NCBI RefSeq assembly: GCF_020723905.1
Contig: NZ_DYHZ01000001.1
Span: 241,501-305,500, forward strand
Reading direction: 5' to 3'
DNA from: Anaerolinea thermophila
GTDB taxonomy: Bacteria > Chloroflexota > Anaerolineae > Anaerolineales > Anaerolineaceae
Length of the DNA: 64,000 nucleotides
Both the position numbers and the translations under genes were made by a program. The notes below the pieces were generated by a model. It searched no databases, was not told the DNA's origin, and worked only from the letters and a program-made list of their open reading frames with translations. Of this stretch, positions 1-9,284 are shown piece by piece (position 1 is the stretch's first letter; each line of letters begins with the position of its first letter).

Positions 1-2
1 AT

Positions 3-983
3 GGACAGACGGTGGGCATTCTTCTCTCTCCTCAACGGCTGGTCAATTTTCGTCCGGAAGAAGCCCGCTTTCTCAACCGCGTCAATCAGGCACTGGTAAT
101 CGGCGGGGCTGGCGCGTTGCTGATTGCCCTGATCATCGGCGTGTTCCTGGCGCGCACATTGACCCGTCCCATCAAAGATCTGACCCTTGCCGCCACCCGT
201 ATGGCGCAGGGGGAACTGGAACAGCAGGTGCAGGTACGTTCCAGGGACGAAATCGGGCAACTGGCACAGGCCTTTAATTTAATGAGCCAGCAAATCGCCC
301 GCGCCAATCAACTGCGCCGACAGATGACCGCAGACATTGCCCATGACCTGCGCACCCCGTTGACAGTCATTGCCGGGTACATCGAATCCATGCGAGACGG
401 CGTCCTGCAACCCACTCCCCAGCGGCTGGACCTGATTTATCAGGAAATCGAGCGTTTGCAGAAGATGGTCAACGACCTGCGGATGCTCTCACAAGCCGAT
501 GCGGGGGAACTCAACCTGCACCCACAGCCGGTTCAACCGGTTGCCCTGCTGGAACGCGCGGCGCAACTGTTTCAACACCATGCCAGCCAGGCAGGCATTA
601 CCCTCAAGGTGGATGTCCATGAACATACCGATTCCATTCTGGTAGATGAAGACCGCATGATGCAGGTACTGGACAATCTCATCAGCAATGCCTTGCGCTA
701 CACTCCTTCTGGGGGGGAAGTGACCCTGCGCGCCAGACAGGACGGCAAACGGGTGCTCTTGCAGGTTGCCGATACCGGTTCCGGGATTCCTGCGGAAGAA
801 CTGCCACACATCTTCGAACGCTTTCATCGCGTAGATCCATCCCGGCACAGCGAAAGCGGGGGAAGTGGACTGGGGCTTGCCATCGTGCGGGCGCTGGTTG
901 AAGCACAGGGCGGCAGGGTGAGTGCAGAGTCGGAACCGGGGAAAGGCACCACCATTTCTGTCGAATTTCCCGCTCTGGATTGA
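3..983 (+). CDS. Sensor histidine kinase, HAMP-HisKA-HATPase (5' end outside window)
   Basis: C-terminal part of a membrane sensor kinase of a two-component system. The reading frame is open to the window edge, so the sensor domain and true start lie upstream; the GTG at 12 is only an internal codon. Counting from that GTG, a membrane segment lies at about 27-47, HAMP at 47-100, the phospho-acceptor His at 111 (motif AHDLRTPL), the N box at about 220-232 (LDNLISNALRY), G1 DTGSG at 254-258 and G2 GSGLGL at 284-289, so all ATP-binding motifs are intact. It resembles BaeS-type envelope-stress kinases. The response regulator is not in the window and is probably upstream. Signal sensed: unknown. 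Confidence 0.9.
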   Translation, partial: GQTVGILLSPQRLVNFRPEEARFLNRVNQALVIGGAGALLIALIIGVFLARTLTRPIKDLTLAATRMAQGELEQQVQVRSRDEIGQLAQAFNLMSQQIARANQLRRQMTADIAHDLRTPLTVIAGYIESMRDGVLQPTPQRLDLIYQEIERLQKMVNDLRMLSQADAGELNLHPQPVQPVALLERAAQLFQHHASQAGITLKVDVHEHTDSILVDEDRMMQVLDNLISNALRYTPSGGEVTLRARQDGKRVLLQVADTGSGIPAEELPHIFERFHRVDPSRHSESGGSGLGLAIVRALVEAQGGRVSAESEPGKGTTISVEFPALD

Positions 984-1031
984 GGGCTGAGCCTGTGGTA
1001 TGATGAGCCGCAAAAGCATTGAGGATTCTTC

Positions 1032-1919
1032 ATGGGCGAAATTGCGGCACTGCTGACATCGGTTTTCTGGGCTTTTTCATCTATTATCCACACATTTGCA
1101 GGGCGCAGGGTCGGACCGGGGGTATTGAACCGTGCCCGTTTGCTCTTCGCAGTGATCTGGATTCTGCTAACCCACTGGATTCTACAGGGAACCCCCTTTC
1201 CCTTTCACGCCACACCCGAGCGATGGTTCTGGCTGGGGCTTTCTGGCGTGGTGGGGCTGGTGCTGGGAGACTGGTTCCTGTTCTATTCTTACGTCACCAT
1301 CGGCGCCCGGATGGGTACACTCATCATGGCAAGCGTCCCTATGCTCAGCGCCGTGCTGGCATGGATTTTCCTCGGCGAGACGCTTACGCCCGCCGAAATT
1401 TTCGGCATGGTGCTGGTTGTAGCGGGAATCTCCATGGTGATTCTGGACCGCACCAATGGCAATACCCATCTGCCACGGCGGGCATACTGGCTGGGGGTAC
1501 TGGCAGGGTTTGGCGGCGCACTGGGACAGGCGGGCAACCTCATCCTTGCCAAACCGGGTCTGGCGGGCGATTTTCCTTCCATTTCAGGGGTAGCAATTCG
1601 CATGGTCACCGCCACAGTTGTTCTATGGGGGATAACCTTCATAAAGAAAGAGGTGCGCCCTACCCTTGACGCCTTGAAAGATCGGCGTGCCCTGGGACTC
1701 ATTCTGCTGGGCAGCATGATTGGACCATTTGCCGGGGTGTGGCTTTCCATGGTAGCCATCCAGAACACACTGGTAGGAATTGCCTCTACTTTGATGGCGC
1801 TAAGTCCGGTGATTCTTCTGCCGCTCTCACGCTGGTTCTTCCATGAAAGCATTTCCTGGCGGGCGATTGCCGGAACCTTCATCTGCATGGCGGGCACAGC
1901 GGCGTTATTTTTGTTATAA
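1032..1919 (+). CDS. EamA/DMT-superfamily transporter
   Basis: Integral membrane protein of 295 residues, the usual length for the drug/metabolite transporter superfamily. It shows two tandem EamA-like halves with about ten hydrophobic segments; the first half ends near residue 140 (GMVLVVAGISMVIL) and the second runs to the C-terminus (FICMAGTAALFLL). Family members export small metabolites or amino acids; the substrate cannot be read from sequence. The ATG at 1032 lies 48 bases after the kinase stop, so the two may be co-transcribed. The stop TAA directly abuts the next gene. Confidence 0.85.
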   Translation: MGEIAALLTSVFWAFSSIIHTFAGRRVGPGVLNRARLLFAVIWILLTHWILQGTPFPFHATPERWFWLGLSGVVGLVLGDWFLFYSYVTIGARMGTLIMASVPMLSAVLAWIFLGETLTPAEIFGMVLVVAGISMVILDRTNGNTHLPRRAYWLGVLAGFGGALGQAGNLILAKPGLAGDFPSISGVAIRMVTATVVLWGITFIKKEVRPTLDALKDRRALGLILLGSMIGPFAGVWLSMVAIQNTLVGIASTLMALSPVILLPLSRWFFHESISWRAIAGTFICMAGTAALFLL

Positions 1920-2456
1920 TTGCCTCTCGTGCATACACAACCTTCAGAGATTGTATTTTCTTCTACCCAGGAAGTCATTGTATATACGCGTCCGCGGGGA
2001 AATCCCGGCGCCGACTGGCAGGAACTGGACCGCGGTCCAGGCGTATTCCGCATTCCAGCAGGTCACGAGGTCATGCTTCGACTGCGCAATGTGGACGATG
2101 ATGACCTGAAGACTCTGGTACGGGAAACAGCCGAATGTCCTGCCATTACCTTCCTGCATCTTGCAGAAAACCGCAAAATCACCGATGAAGGACTGCGCAT
2201 CCTGCAGGCATTCCGCTTTCTCTCCGGTTTGAACCTGAGTTCCTGCGACCTGACTGATCAGGGGCTGAAAGCGTTGAGCGCATTCCCGCGCCTTTCCCAC
2301 TTAAATTTATCCTTTTGCAACCGCCTGACCGATGCCGGGCTGAAACATCTGCGCGCTCTGCCCAACCTGAATTACCTGGACCTGCAGGGCTGTTTGAAAA
2401 TCACCCACGGAGGCATTGCCCGCCTGGGAAGGCGTGACCTGACCATTCACAGATGA
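1920..2456 (+). CDS. Small leucine-rich-repeat protein
   Basis: Protein of about 175 residues. Residues from about 70 on form three to four cysteine-containing leucine-rich repeats of the AMN1/F-box type, with repeating LxxLNLSxC and TDxGLKxL elements (for example LNLSSCDLTDQGLKAL). The first 60 residues are not recognised. No signal peptide or membrane segment, so probably a cytoplasmic protein-binding scaffold. The start is uncertain: TTG at 1920 abuts the preceding stop, and GTG at 1929 is in frame. Its TGA overlaps the ATG of the following LCP gene, which indicates translational coupling. Partner unknown. Confidence 0.7.
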   Translation: MPLVHTQPSEIVFSSTQEVIVYTRPRGNPGADWQELDRGPGVFRIPAGHEVMLRLRNVDDDDLKTLVRETAECPAITFLHLAENRKITDEGLRILQAFRFLSGLNLSSCDLTDQGLKALSAFPRLSHLNLSFCNRLTDAGLKHLRALPNLNYLDLQGCLKITHGGIARLGRRDLTIHR

Positions 2457-3442
2457 ACAAAAACCCATCTTATCCTGAGCCTTACGATCCATTAGCCGAA
2501 ACCCAACCTGCTCCCACCCTCGACTTCGACCCGTTAGCGGCATACCAGCCGATTCGTATCCCGAAAGAAGCGCCGCCCAGGAAAGTTCGCCCCAGAAAAT
2601 CGCGCGGCTGCTTCGGGTGTGTGAGCCTGCTGGTAATCCTGCTGGTGGTGATCACCAGCGCCATGGTGTTCTTTGCCTTTTTACCCGGCAAAACCCGCGT
2701 GCTGATTCTGGGTATTGACCTGAACAGCGACCGCGCCCCCAGAGGAAGTTTTGTGGGGCGGAGCGATACCATCGTCATCCTGCAAGCCGACCCGCTCAAA
2801 CCGCAGGTCAGCATGCTGTCCATTCCCCGGGATTTATGGGTGGCAATCCCCGGAGTGGGGGAAAACCGCATCAACACCGCCCACTTTTTCGCCGAAGCCA
2901 GCCAGGAAGGAAGCGGCGCGCAAGCCGCCATCCAGACCATCGAAGCCAATTTTGGTCTGCGCATTCCCTATTACGTGCGCCTGCGCTTTGAGGGCTTTTC
3001 TCAAATTGTGGATGCAATGGGCGGAGTGGACATCACCCTTGAAGAACCCATGGGGGGGCTGGATGCCGGCAAACACCACCTCAACGGCGAAGAAGCGCTG
3101 GCATTTGCCCGCAGCCGAAAAGGCGCAGATGACTTCTTCCGGATGCAACAGGGACAGATGGTCGTTGTGGCAGCCATGAAGAAAATGCTCAACCCGCTGA
3201 CCTGGTGGCGTCTGCCGGTCATTGTTCCGGCTTTCTTCAGCGCGGTAGATACCAATTTACCCGTCTGGCAAATGCCGCGCATCGGCCTTGCCGTACTGCG
3301 GGTAGGGGTGGATCACCTGGATCACCGCACCATTACACGAGAAATGGTGCAGCCCTTTGTCACCGAGGGAGGAGCCCAGGTACTGTTACCCCGCTGGGAA
3401 GTCATTTTACCGCTGGTCCAGGAAATGTTCGGCATCCCCTAG
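2453..3442 (+). CDS. LytR-CpsA-Psr (LCP) family protein
   Basis: Membrane-anchored protein of 329 residues. A proline-rich cytoplasmic N-terminus is followed by one membrane segment at about 55-77 and an extracytoplasmic LCP domain. LCP hallmarks are visible: RSDT near 103, SIPRD near 124, RINTAH, and the late ARSRKGADDFFRM motif with its Arg and Asp residues. LCP enzymes transfer undecaprenyl-pyrophosphate-linked glycopolymers to cell-wall or surface acceptors. The ATG overlaps the stop of the LRR gene. The gene converges on the PIG-L gene with only 16 bases between, and no clear terminator is seen. Confidence 0.88.
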   Translation: MNKNPSYPEPYDPLAETQPAPTLDFDPLAAYQPIRIPKEAPPRKVRPRKSRGCFGCVSLLVILLVVITSAMVFFAFLPGKTRVLILGIDLNSDRAPRGSFVGRSDTIVILQADPLKPQVSMLSIPRDLWVAIPGVGENRINTAHFFAEASQEGSGAQAAIQTIEANFGLRIPYYVRLRFEGFSQIVDAMGGVDITLEEPMGGLDAGKHHLNGEEALAFARSRKGADDFFRMQQGQMVVVAAMKKMLNPLTWWRLPVIVPAFFSAVDTNLPVWQMPRIGLAVLRVGVDHLDHRTITREMVQPFVTEGGAQVLLPRWEVILPLVQEMFGIP

Positions 3443-3458
3443 ACTTGCGAAAGAACGC

Positions 3459-4214
3459 TTAATCCTGCCCGCAGCAAATCCGAGCCCAGGTCTGGTCATC
3501 TACCAGCGTAACCACGCGGAACGACTCGGCATACAGCATTTCTTTGCCTTTTGCCCGTTCCGCCGCCCACTGACGGATCATCTCAGCGGGATCCCAGTCA
3601 CCCATCTGGCTTTTGTGGGCACGCAGGGCTTCAATTTTTACTTCGATGGTCTCAGTAATGTCCACATACAGATTGGCATGATCCCAGGTCGTCGCATACA
3701 CCTTGCGCACTTTATGGGCTTTGAAGCCCTCTTCGCGCTCAATCTCCTGAAAGAGGTGCGGTTGTCCGGCAGCGGGGAAAACCGCTTCCAGCGCTGCTAG
3801 CGAAGCCGCGCGATGATCGGGGTGATTGATGTACTCTTCTCCCGCCCAGACCACCGTGGGATCCCCCGTCACCACCACTTCCGGGCGAAAACGGCGAATT
3901 TCCCGCACCAGTTTTTTGCGCAGTTCCAGCGTGGGTTGCAGCATTCCATCGGGTTCGCGCAGGAAAACAATTTCTTTCACACCGGTAATTTCCGCCGCTT
4001 TTCGGGCTTCTTCTTCTCGAATCGCCGCAGCCTGTTCGCGGGTCAGGCTTAAATCGGCAATACCAACATCTCCGCTGGTGCAAAGCACATAACAAATGCG
4101 CGTCCCGGCGCGCGCCCAGCGTGCCATTGTTCCCGCACAACTGAATTCAATATCATCGGGGTGTGCGACAATCACCATCGCACTTTCCGGTACATAAAAC
4201 GCTGAACCTGCCAT
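3459..4214 (-). CDS. PIG-L (LmbE-like) deacetylase
   Basis: Zinc-dependent N-deacetylase family of 251 residues, full length. The metal-binding motif AHPDD lies at 17-21 and the second signature HPDH at 131-134. Family members remove acetyl groups from N-acetylglucosamine derivatives such as GlcNAc-inositol or GlcNAc-malate in thiol biosynthesis, or from antibiotic intermediates. The substrate here is not determinable; the [12 protein letters not shown] form is common in bacterial N-acetylglucosaminyl deacetylases. No signal peptide, so cytoplasmic. Single gene with its own upstream region at 4215-4365 shared with the divergent EAD1 gene. Confidence 0.88.
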   Translation of the reverse strand: MAGSAFYVPESAMVIVAHPDDIEFSCAGTMARWARAGTRICYVLCTSGDVGIADLSLTREQAAAIREEEARKAAEITGVKEIVFLREPDGMLQPTLELRKKLVREIRRFRPEVVVTGDPTVVWAGEEYINHPDHRAASLAALEAVFPAAGQPHLFQEIEREEGFKAHKVRKVYATTWDHANLYVDITETIEVKIEALRAHKSQMGDWDPAEMIRQWAAERAKGKEMLYAESFRVVTLVDDQTWARICCGQD

Positions 4215-4365
4215 GTTGCTTCAAAGCCTCCTGTTGTGAAACTGGCATTCATTCTACTCTGCCAAAAAAGAAATTGCAAACTTCAGGCTTTGACAGATTG
4301 GCTTTTCAGGAACAGGTTGAGTAAGATTAACACAGGCGGGAAACTTCTCCTGTAAGGAAATAGCC

Positions 4366-5451
4366 ATGACAATTTCCAAATCGTTTTTACGAGAACTGAT
4401 ACACGGGCTTTCCAGCGCCCTTACCCTTGAAGAACTGGACAGCATCCTCCAACAGGAACTGAACCGCTCGCTGAACGATTTTGCCCCCGGACGCACCCCC
4501 AGAGAGATTCTGGTCAGCCTGATTCTCACCGCTGAGGAGGAAGGCTGGCTTCCTCTCCTGATCAGCGCCGCCCGCCGATCCCATCCCTACCACCCTGCCC
4601 TGGTTGACATTTCGCGCCGCTTCGGGCTGTCTCCCACCGTTACCATTCAGCACAGCGCCAGTACGCCCCGCCCGGCGTCCCGCCAGCGACTGGAGAAAAT
4701 TTTACGCAATAACCTGCCTTTTCTCGACCCCGCCCGCTGGCGCGAACAAATGGCCCGGGTTGAACAGCAGGTGTGCCGGATTGAAATTGACCTCAACCCG
4801 CGGGGAACGGGCTTCCTCATTGCCCCCGAATGGGTGATGACGGCTTACCACGTCGTTCAGGAAATCCATGAAGGGAAAATCTCACCCCGGCAGGTACGGG
4901 TGCGCTTTCAGCATTTGCTTCCTCCCCATCAGGCGGTGCCTGCGGCAGGAGATGAATTTGCGCTCAGTAAGGACTGGCTGGTAGACTGGAGCCCGCCCTC
5001 ACCGGCTGAAGAGGTAGATGCAGAAGAGCCCCTCCCCACTCCCGAGGAAATGGACTACGCCATTCTGCAACTGGCCCAACCGGCAGGGCTTTTGCCGGTT
5101 TCCTCCGCCGTTGTCTCTTCACCCCCGCGAGGATGGATTTCTTTACCCGTCGCCTTCCCCGTTGTGAACGAAGCAGACCCTTTGCTCATTGTCCAGCACC
5201 CCCTTGGCGCGCCGTTGAAAATTGCTCTGGATACCCAGGGAATTCTGGGATGGAATGTCAACCGCACTCGCCTGCTGTACCGCACCAACACACAGGCTGG
5301 CTCTTCCGGCTCACCCTGTTTTACCCTCGACTGGCAGATCATTGCCCTGCATCAACGCCGGTTGAACGGTGCCAATCAGGGCTGTTCCCTTGAAGCAATT
5401 GCCCGGCTGTTACAGGAACGCAACATCTCCCTGCCCGAAAGTCTTGACTGA
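4366..5451 (+). CDS. EAD1-trypsin-like serine protease, conflict-system effector
   Basis: Cytoplasmic protein of 361 residues with two parts. Residues about 5-90 match effector-associated domain 1 (EAD1), a small helical adaptor; the pattern ending AEEEGWLPLLISAAR then HPYHPAL is typical. Residues about 130-350 are a trypsin-fold protease with the catalytic triad visible as His162 (TAYHVV), Asp230 (MDYAIL) and Ser314 (GSSGSP). In the families described by Aravind and co-workers, EADs recruit effectors to a separate NTPase-type sensor carrying a matching EAD, so this protease is probably held inactive until triggered. No EAD-bearing sensor is in the window. ATG at 4366 follows an AAGGA ribosome site. 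Confidence 0.82.
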   Translation: MTISKSFLRELIHGLSSALTLEELDSILQQELNRSLNDFAPGRTPREILVSLILTAEEEGWLPLLISAARRSHPYHPALVDISRRFGLSPTVTIQHSASTPRPASRQRLEKILRNNLPFLDPARWREQMARVEQQVCRIEIDLNPRGTGFLIAPEWVMTAYHVVQEIHEGKISPRQVRVRFQHLLPPHQAVPAAGDEFALSKDWLVDWSPPSPAEEVDAEEPLPTPEEMDYAILQLAQPAGLLPVSSAVVSSPPRGWISLPVAFPVVNEADPLLIVQHPLGAPLKIALDTQGILGWNVNRTRLLYRTNTQAGSSGSPCFTLDWQIIALHQRRLNGANQGCSLEAIARLLQERNISLPESLD

Positions 5452-5521
5452 ATCTTGAGCCGTCCCAGCCCTCTAACCCGAGAAAACAGGATACAATGAC
5501 CGTATTTCCATGGAGGTCAAA

Positions 5522-6475
5522 ATGGACGACTCCGCGCTTGCACGTTTATCAGCAGAACAACTTGCCGGGCTTTCGGATGAGCAGAAAGCCATCTTCTGTA
5601 CGCTTACACCCGACGATCAGGACTTTTTTGCCCGCACCTTTTCCCCAAACGATTTGCCCGGTGCACTGACCCGCAAAGGTGAAATCATGAACCGCCACGC
5701 CGAAGAACGAAAGCGCCTGGCTGAGATGCTCGAAGCCCTGCGGAAAGGCGCCCGGGAACATAAACCGGTGGAAGATGAAGCCGAAGGAGCGCTCACCGCG
5801 CTGGCGGCGGGGGTGCTGGGAGCAGGTGCAGTTGCCGCAGTAGCCACCGAGGGTTCGGCATCATATCAGGGGGTGGAACCAGATGACCTGATCGCCCCCC
5901 TGCAGGCAGAGTTCAACGGGCGCGGCAGTCTGATAACCTTCAGCGGCGATGCCAGCAACCTGACCGGCACCATCAGCCTGCTGACCAACGCAGGCGCCAT
6001 CCCGGCAATGACCATTCAACTTGTGCGTACCCCCACCGGATGCGATGTAAAGATCAACGACCTCACCCGTCCCGGCATGATTGAAATCGTGAAACAAGGG
6101 GGGAAACGTCTGCTGGGACTGGCAGGCGCGGGTCTCTCTCTCCTGCGGGGAGACGTGCGCGGCGCGGATGACCTGTTCGAAAAAGCCAGCCGTGCCCTTT
6201 CTGAAGGCGCCGGACTGGCGGAAATTGCCGGTCACCTGCAGTTGAAAGAACGCGCCTGGAAGGTCATCCGCCAGGCTGCGGAAGCGCTGGAAGCGGCTTA
6301 TCTCAAGCAAAAGCAAGCCGAACGCGCCGAACAACTGGCGCTGGAACGCGCCTGGGATGCCTATTATGCCTGTTCGACCTGCAGTGTTCCCTTTGGTGAC
6401 GACGATACTGAATGCCGGGTATGTGGAAGCGCTCGACCGGCTCCTCCATCTCAACCCGACCCGCGAAGAAAATAA
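5522..6475 (+). CDS. Unknown protein with C-terminal zinc ribbon
   Basis: Not recognised. I start it at ATG 5522 because the only good ribosome site, GGAGGT, ends four bases before it; an in-frame ATG at 5510 lies upstream of that site. The product has 317 residues: a charged helical N-terminus, a short Gly/Ala-rich hydrophobic stretch around residue 95-115, a middle beta-rich domain of about 110 residues, a helical region rich in Glu, Lys and Arg (a likely coiled coil), and a C-terminal CSTC...CRVC zinc ribbon followed by a proline-rich tail. It follows the EAD1 protease by 70 bases on the same strand, so a shared function is possible but unproven. Confidence 0.7.
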   Translation: MDDSALARLSAEQLAGLSDEQKAIFCTLTPDDQDFFARTFSPNDLPGALTRKGEIMNRHAEERKRLAEMLEALRKGAREHKPVEDEAEGALTALAAGVLGAGAVAAVATEGSASYQGVEPDDLIAPLQAEFNGRGSLITFSGDASNLTGTISLLTNAGAIPAMTIQLVRTPTGCDVKINDLTRPGMIEIVKQGGKRLLGLAGAGLSLLRGDVRGADDLFEKASRALSEGAGLAEIAGHLQLKERAWKVIRQAAEALEAAYLKQKQAERAEQLALERAWDAYYACSTCSVPFGDDDTECRVCGSARPAPPSQPDPRRK

Positions 6476-6492
6476 TTTTATTCTTTCCCCTT

Positions 6493-8148
6493 TCAGGGAG
6501 AAGCCGTACGCTGGAAATTCCCCCGCCCGGTTCCCCACAGAATGCGGGCTCCGGCGGTTCCCGGCAAATCGTACACCACCACGCCAGAGTGAGCGGTCAT
6601 CAAAATTACTTCCAGATCGGGATCAGAATCCACGCTGGCAAGGGTAGGCGCAGCTAACGCCCCGTTCCAGTTGGCATTGAACGGAGCCGGTAGCGATACC
6701 TCAAAGAGAGCCGTACCTTCAAAACTGACCATGTGCAGTTTTCCGGTGCGATTGGAACCCTTTGCCGCCCACGAGGCGAACAACACCTCGGCTTTTCCAT
6801 CGAGATCCAGATCGGCTACCACCGGTTCGCTGGCAAAGCGCAGAACCCCTTCTGAGGGTTGATAAACCTCAAAGGGCCAGTTGCCGTGTTCGGTTTTGTC
6901 CAGCCAGAACGCATGCACACGCCCATCATACGACGCAAAGAGAATTTCTTTCACCCCGTCTCCATCCAGATCGGCAACCACCGGGTTGGGTTCAGCACTT
7001 TCAATGACGTTATAGTCTTCCGCAATCGGCGCCCCCGTATCCAGCGGATTGGAGCGCCAATCCCATACGCCCACACGGAATCGTGACCGGTCGGCGTTAA
7101 AGATAAACGGGGCAATATAACGGCTCTGATAGGGGGATCTGGAACAATCATACATGTTTCCTGCCACCACCACTTCACGAATGCCATCGCCGTTCACATC
7201 GGCAATGGCAGCGGGTCCATCGGCAAAGTTGGCACGGTAACTCTCAGCACGAACGCCATCACATGCTCCCCAGCCTCGTTTTTCCACATCCAGGTTTTCC
7301 CACACCCCCACCTTTCCCCAACCCTTACCGGGGTAATCGGTATTACTGGCAGGTAATTGATTACCGCTGGCATCATAAGCATTGATGTAATGCACATCCG
7401 AAGGTACAACCACCTCAAGCGCGCTGTTGCCGGTGAAATTTCCTGCCGCAGGGTTGGCGTTATATACCCCCCACGCATACCCGCTGTCATTGCTCAGTTG
7501 AGGCCAGTTGGCACGGATCTGCCCGCTGGCGTTAAAAACCCAGGTATTCACCGCGCTCCCGTATGCACGGGTAGCCAGAATTTCCATGGGACTGCCGTTG
7601 CCGTCCAGATCTGCCACCAGCAATCCGCGCCACTCACCCGTGTGAGGTTTTTGATACCAGCCTGGCTTAAAGCGCCCCTGCAGTGTGTACACCGATACCA
7701 CCCCACCGGAGTGGGCAGTGATGATTTCCTGCATACCATCACGATCCACGTCCGAAACGGCAATGCCGGGCCAGGTGCGTCCAACGTTGCTCACCCCATC
7801 AAACCCTTCGGTGACATCATGCCCGGAACGGGTTTTCCAGAGGATTGCGCCGGTCTCTCCATCTATTGCCCAGATGGAGTAGGCAGAAGCCACAATATCC
7901 AGCCTGCCATCCCCATTGACATCCACCACGGCGGGCGAGGAATACCAGCCGGTTTCACACCAGGAGGAATAACACCCCAGGCGTTCAAACTTTAACACCG
8001 GCGCAGACAAGCCCCGGCTCACCAGCGGAAGATACAGCGTCGTTCCACCCCCGTTTTGCCCCCTAGCCAGGCCTGACAGGAAAAAAAGCAGCAGCAAACC
8101 GGTTCCCAGCACTCCCCATCTACCAAAACGCCGCAAGGATTGATTCAT
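6493..8148 (-). CDS. Secreted FG-GAP/VCBS beta-propeller protein
   Basis: Exported protein of 551 residues with an N-terminal signal sequence (charged start, hydrophobic GTGLLLLFFLSGLARG). Repeated calcium-binding-like DVNGDG / DLDGDG / DVDRDG motifs along the chain, for example VVDVNGDGRLDIV and VADLDGDGVKEILFAS, mark an FG-GAP/integrin-like beta-propeller. Just after the signal peptide lies LYLPLVSR, similar to the C-terminal tail motif of other secreted proteins here. Probable surface adhesion or binding protein; ligand unknown. Its ATG overlaps the stop of the upstream CYTH gene by four bases. It converges on the zinc-ribbon gene with a 17-base gap. Confidence 0.82.
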   Translation of the reverse strand: MNQSLRRFGRWGVLGTGLLLLFFLSGLARGQNGGGTTLYLPLVSRGLSAPVLKFERLGCYSSWCETGWYSSPAVVDVNGDGRLDIVASAYSIWAIDGETGAILWKTRSGHDVTEGFDGVSNVGRTWPGIAVSDVDRDGMQEIITAHSGGVVSVYTLQGRFKPGWYQKPHTGEWRGLLVADLDGNGSPMEILATRAYGSAVNTWVFNASGQIRANWPQLSNDSGYAWGVYNANPAAGNFTGNSALEVVVPSDVHYINAYDASGNQLPASNTDYPGKGWGKVGVWENLDVEKRGWGACDGVRAESYRANFADGPAAIADVNGDGIREVVVAGNMYDCSRSPYQSRYIAPFIFNADRSRFRVGVWDWRSNPLDTGAPIAEDYNVIESAEPNPVVADLDGDGVKEILFASYDGRVHAFWLDKTEHGNWPFEVYQPSEGVLRFASEPVVADLDLDGKAEVLFASWAAKGSNRTGKLHMVSFEGTALFEVSLPAPFNANWNGALAAPTLASVDSDPDLEVILMTAHSGVVVYDLPGTAGARILWGTGRGNFQRTASP

Positions 8149-8750
8149 ACGTCCGCTTCCTCCAGTCCAATGATAGAAAGGCGCACACTCACATCGCGCA
8201 ACGCCTCAAAGGTCAAACAGGTGGGAGGAAGCCCATAAGCCTGCCTCACCCGCTCGAACAAGCCCAGGTAACTTTCCGCCACCCGCGCTTCCCAGCGCAG
8301 ACCCAGGACGCTGGCAATGGCGTGAATTTTCTCTGCATTTTCACCCTCAATTTCCACAAAATTACCAAAAGGCATCTCATCCAGCACCACATGCGCATCC
8401 ATCAGGCGATAGGTGGTGCGGTACTTCTCATACATTGTGCTCACCCGGTACCCCAGCGCTTCCAGAAGACGACGCGCCGCCTCAAAATCGCTCACCTCTA
8501 CCTCGATTTCCTGGCGAACACTGACTTCCTGCCCGGGCTGAGCCGCGCCTTTATACGTCAGGACGGCACGGCTATCCCGCCGCAAACGGAGTACGCGCCG
8601 CTCGCGAGTCAATGTGCCTTCAGGGGTGTCAAACCGCAGATTGACCTCGTGCACGCGCGGCGCTTCCAGAACGGCACCCGCCTGTTCCAGACGTTTACGT
8701 ACCGTCTCGAGGGAACGCACCGGAAATTTGGCTTCGACCTCTTGTTCCAC
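8145..8750 (-). CDS. CYTH-domain phosphohydrolase / class IV cyclase family
   Basis: Protein of 201 residues with the signature ExExK at 4-8 (EVEAK) and alternating charged strands typical of the CYTH tunnel fold, such as VLRLRRDSRAVLTYKG and SVRQEIEVEV. Members hydrolyse triphosphates (thiamine triphosphate or inorganic triphosphate) or act as class IV adenylate cyclase; length and motifs do not separate these. Cytoplasmic. It is translationally coupled to the secreted beta-propeller gene by a four-base overlap, with no obvious functional link. Confidence 0.85.
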   Translation of the reverse strand: MEQEVEAKFPVRSLETVRKRLEQAGAVLEAPRVHEVNLRFDTPEGTLTRERRVLRLRRDSRAVLTYKGAAQPGQEVSVRQEIEVEVSDFEAARRLLEALGYRVSTMYEKYRTTYRLMDAHVVLDEMPFGNFVEIEGENAEKIHAIASVLGLRWEARVAESYLGLFERVRQAYGLPPTCLTFEALRDVSVRLSIIGLEEADV

Positions 8751-8847
8751 CGGCTTAACCTTTTCTCGGGAAAAAATTGTTTTACATCCTGTTAAATGGC
8801 TGGCTTTCTTTGATTGTATCTATTTCTGGAATGGAGAGATGAGAAAT

Positions 8848-9270
8848 CTATCTACGAAAACGAGATAAAATTTCCGGGATCATCTCTAACACAAAAGCCG
8901 CGTAAAGCAACCCGACCAGGGTCAACACGACAAGAAAACCCAGATTTAAAAGGGCTTCCCCCGAGCGGGAGAAGAACAACACATCTACCCAGTAAAGCCC
9001 TGCCCAGAGGACAATTTCGAAAAAGGCTATACGAAACCAGCGGGGTTTGCCCGACAATGTCAATCCTGCCGCACTCAGGGCTAACAGCGCCCATATCACA
9101 CCAGTGAGTAGCAAATATTCCCAGCCGGGCTGAGCACTGTATCGAATCAGGAAGTCTCGATCCGTCCATGCCCAGATGGCGCGCCCAATGCTTGCCCATG
9201 CCAGCCCAAGCAGAATCAGGGTTAAAGCGAACCTGTGGATGCGTATTCCACAACCTCTCGTCGAGGACAT
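8848..9270 (-). CDS. Small four-helix membrane protein, unknown function
   Basis: Not recognised. The 140-residue product is almost entirely hydrophobic, with four predicted membrane segments (for example LTLILLGLAWASIGRAIWAW and LLTGVIWALLALSAAGLTL) and a basic C-terminus. I choose ATG 9270 because a GGGAGGTG ribosome site sits just upstream, inside the end of the preceding glycosyltransferase gene. The open frame extends to 9315, but that would need a start without a site. The overlap with the glycosyltransferase suggests the pair is co-expressed. Confidence 0.65.
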   Translation of the reverse strand: MSSTRGCGIRIHRFALTLILLGLAWASIGRAIWAWTDRDFLIRYSAQPGWEYLLLTGVIWALLALSAAGLTLSGKPRWFRIAFFEIVLWAGLYWVDVLFFSRSGEALLNLGFLVVLTLVGLLYAAFVLEMIPEILSRFRR

Positions 9271-9284
9271 CTTTTCACCTCCCA

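Noticed and set aside
1289-2053. Open frame on the minus strand (254 codons)
   Set aside because: Antisense to the DMT transporter and LRR genes; Arg/Ser/Thr-rich shadow translation.
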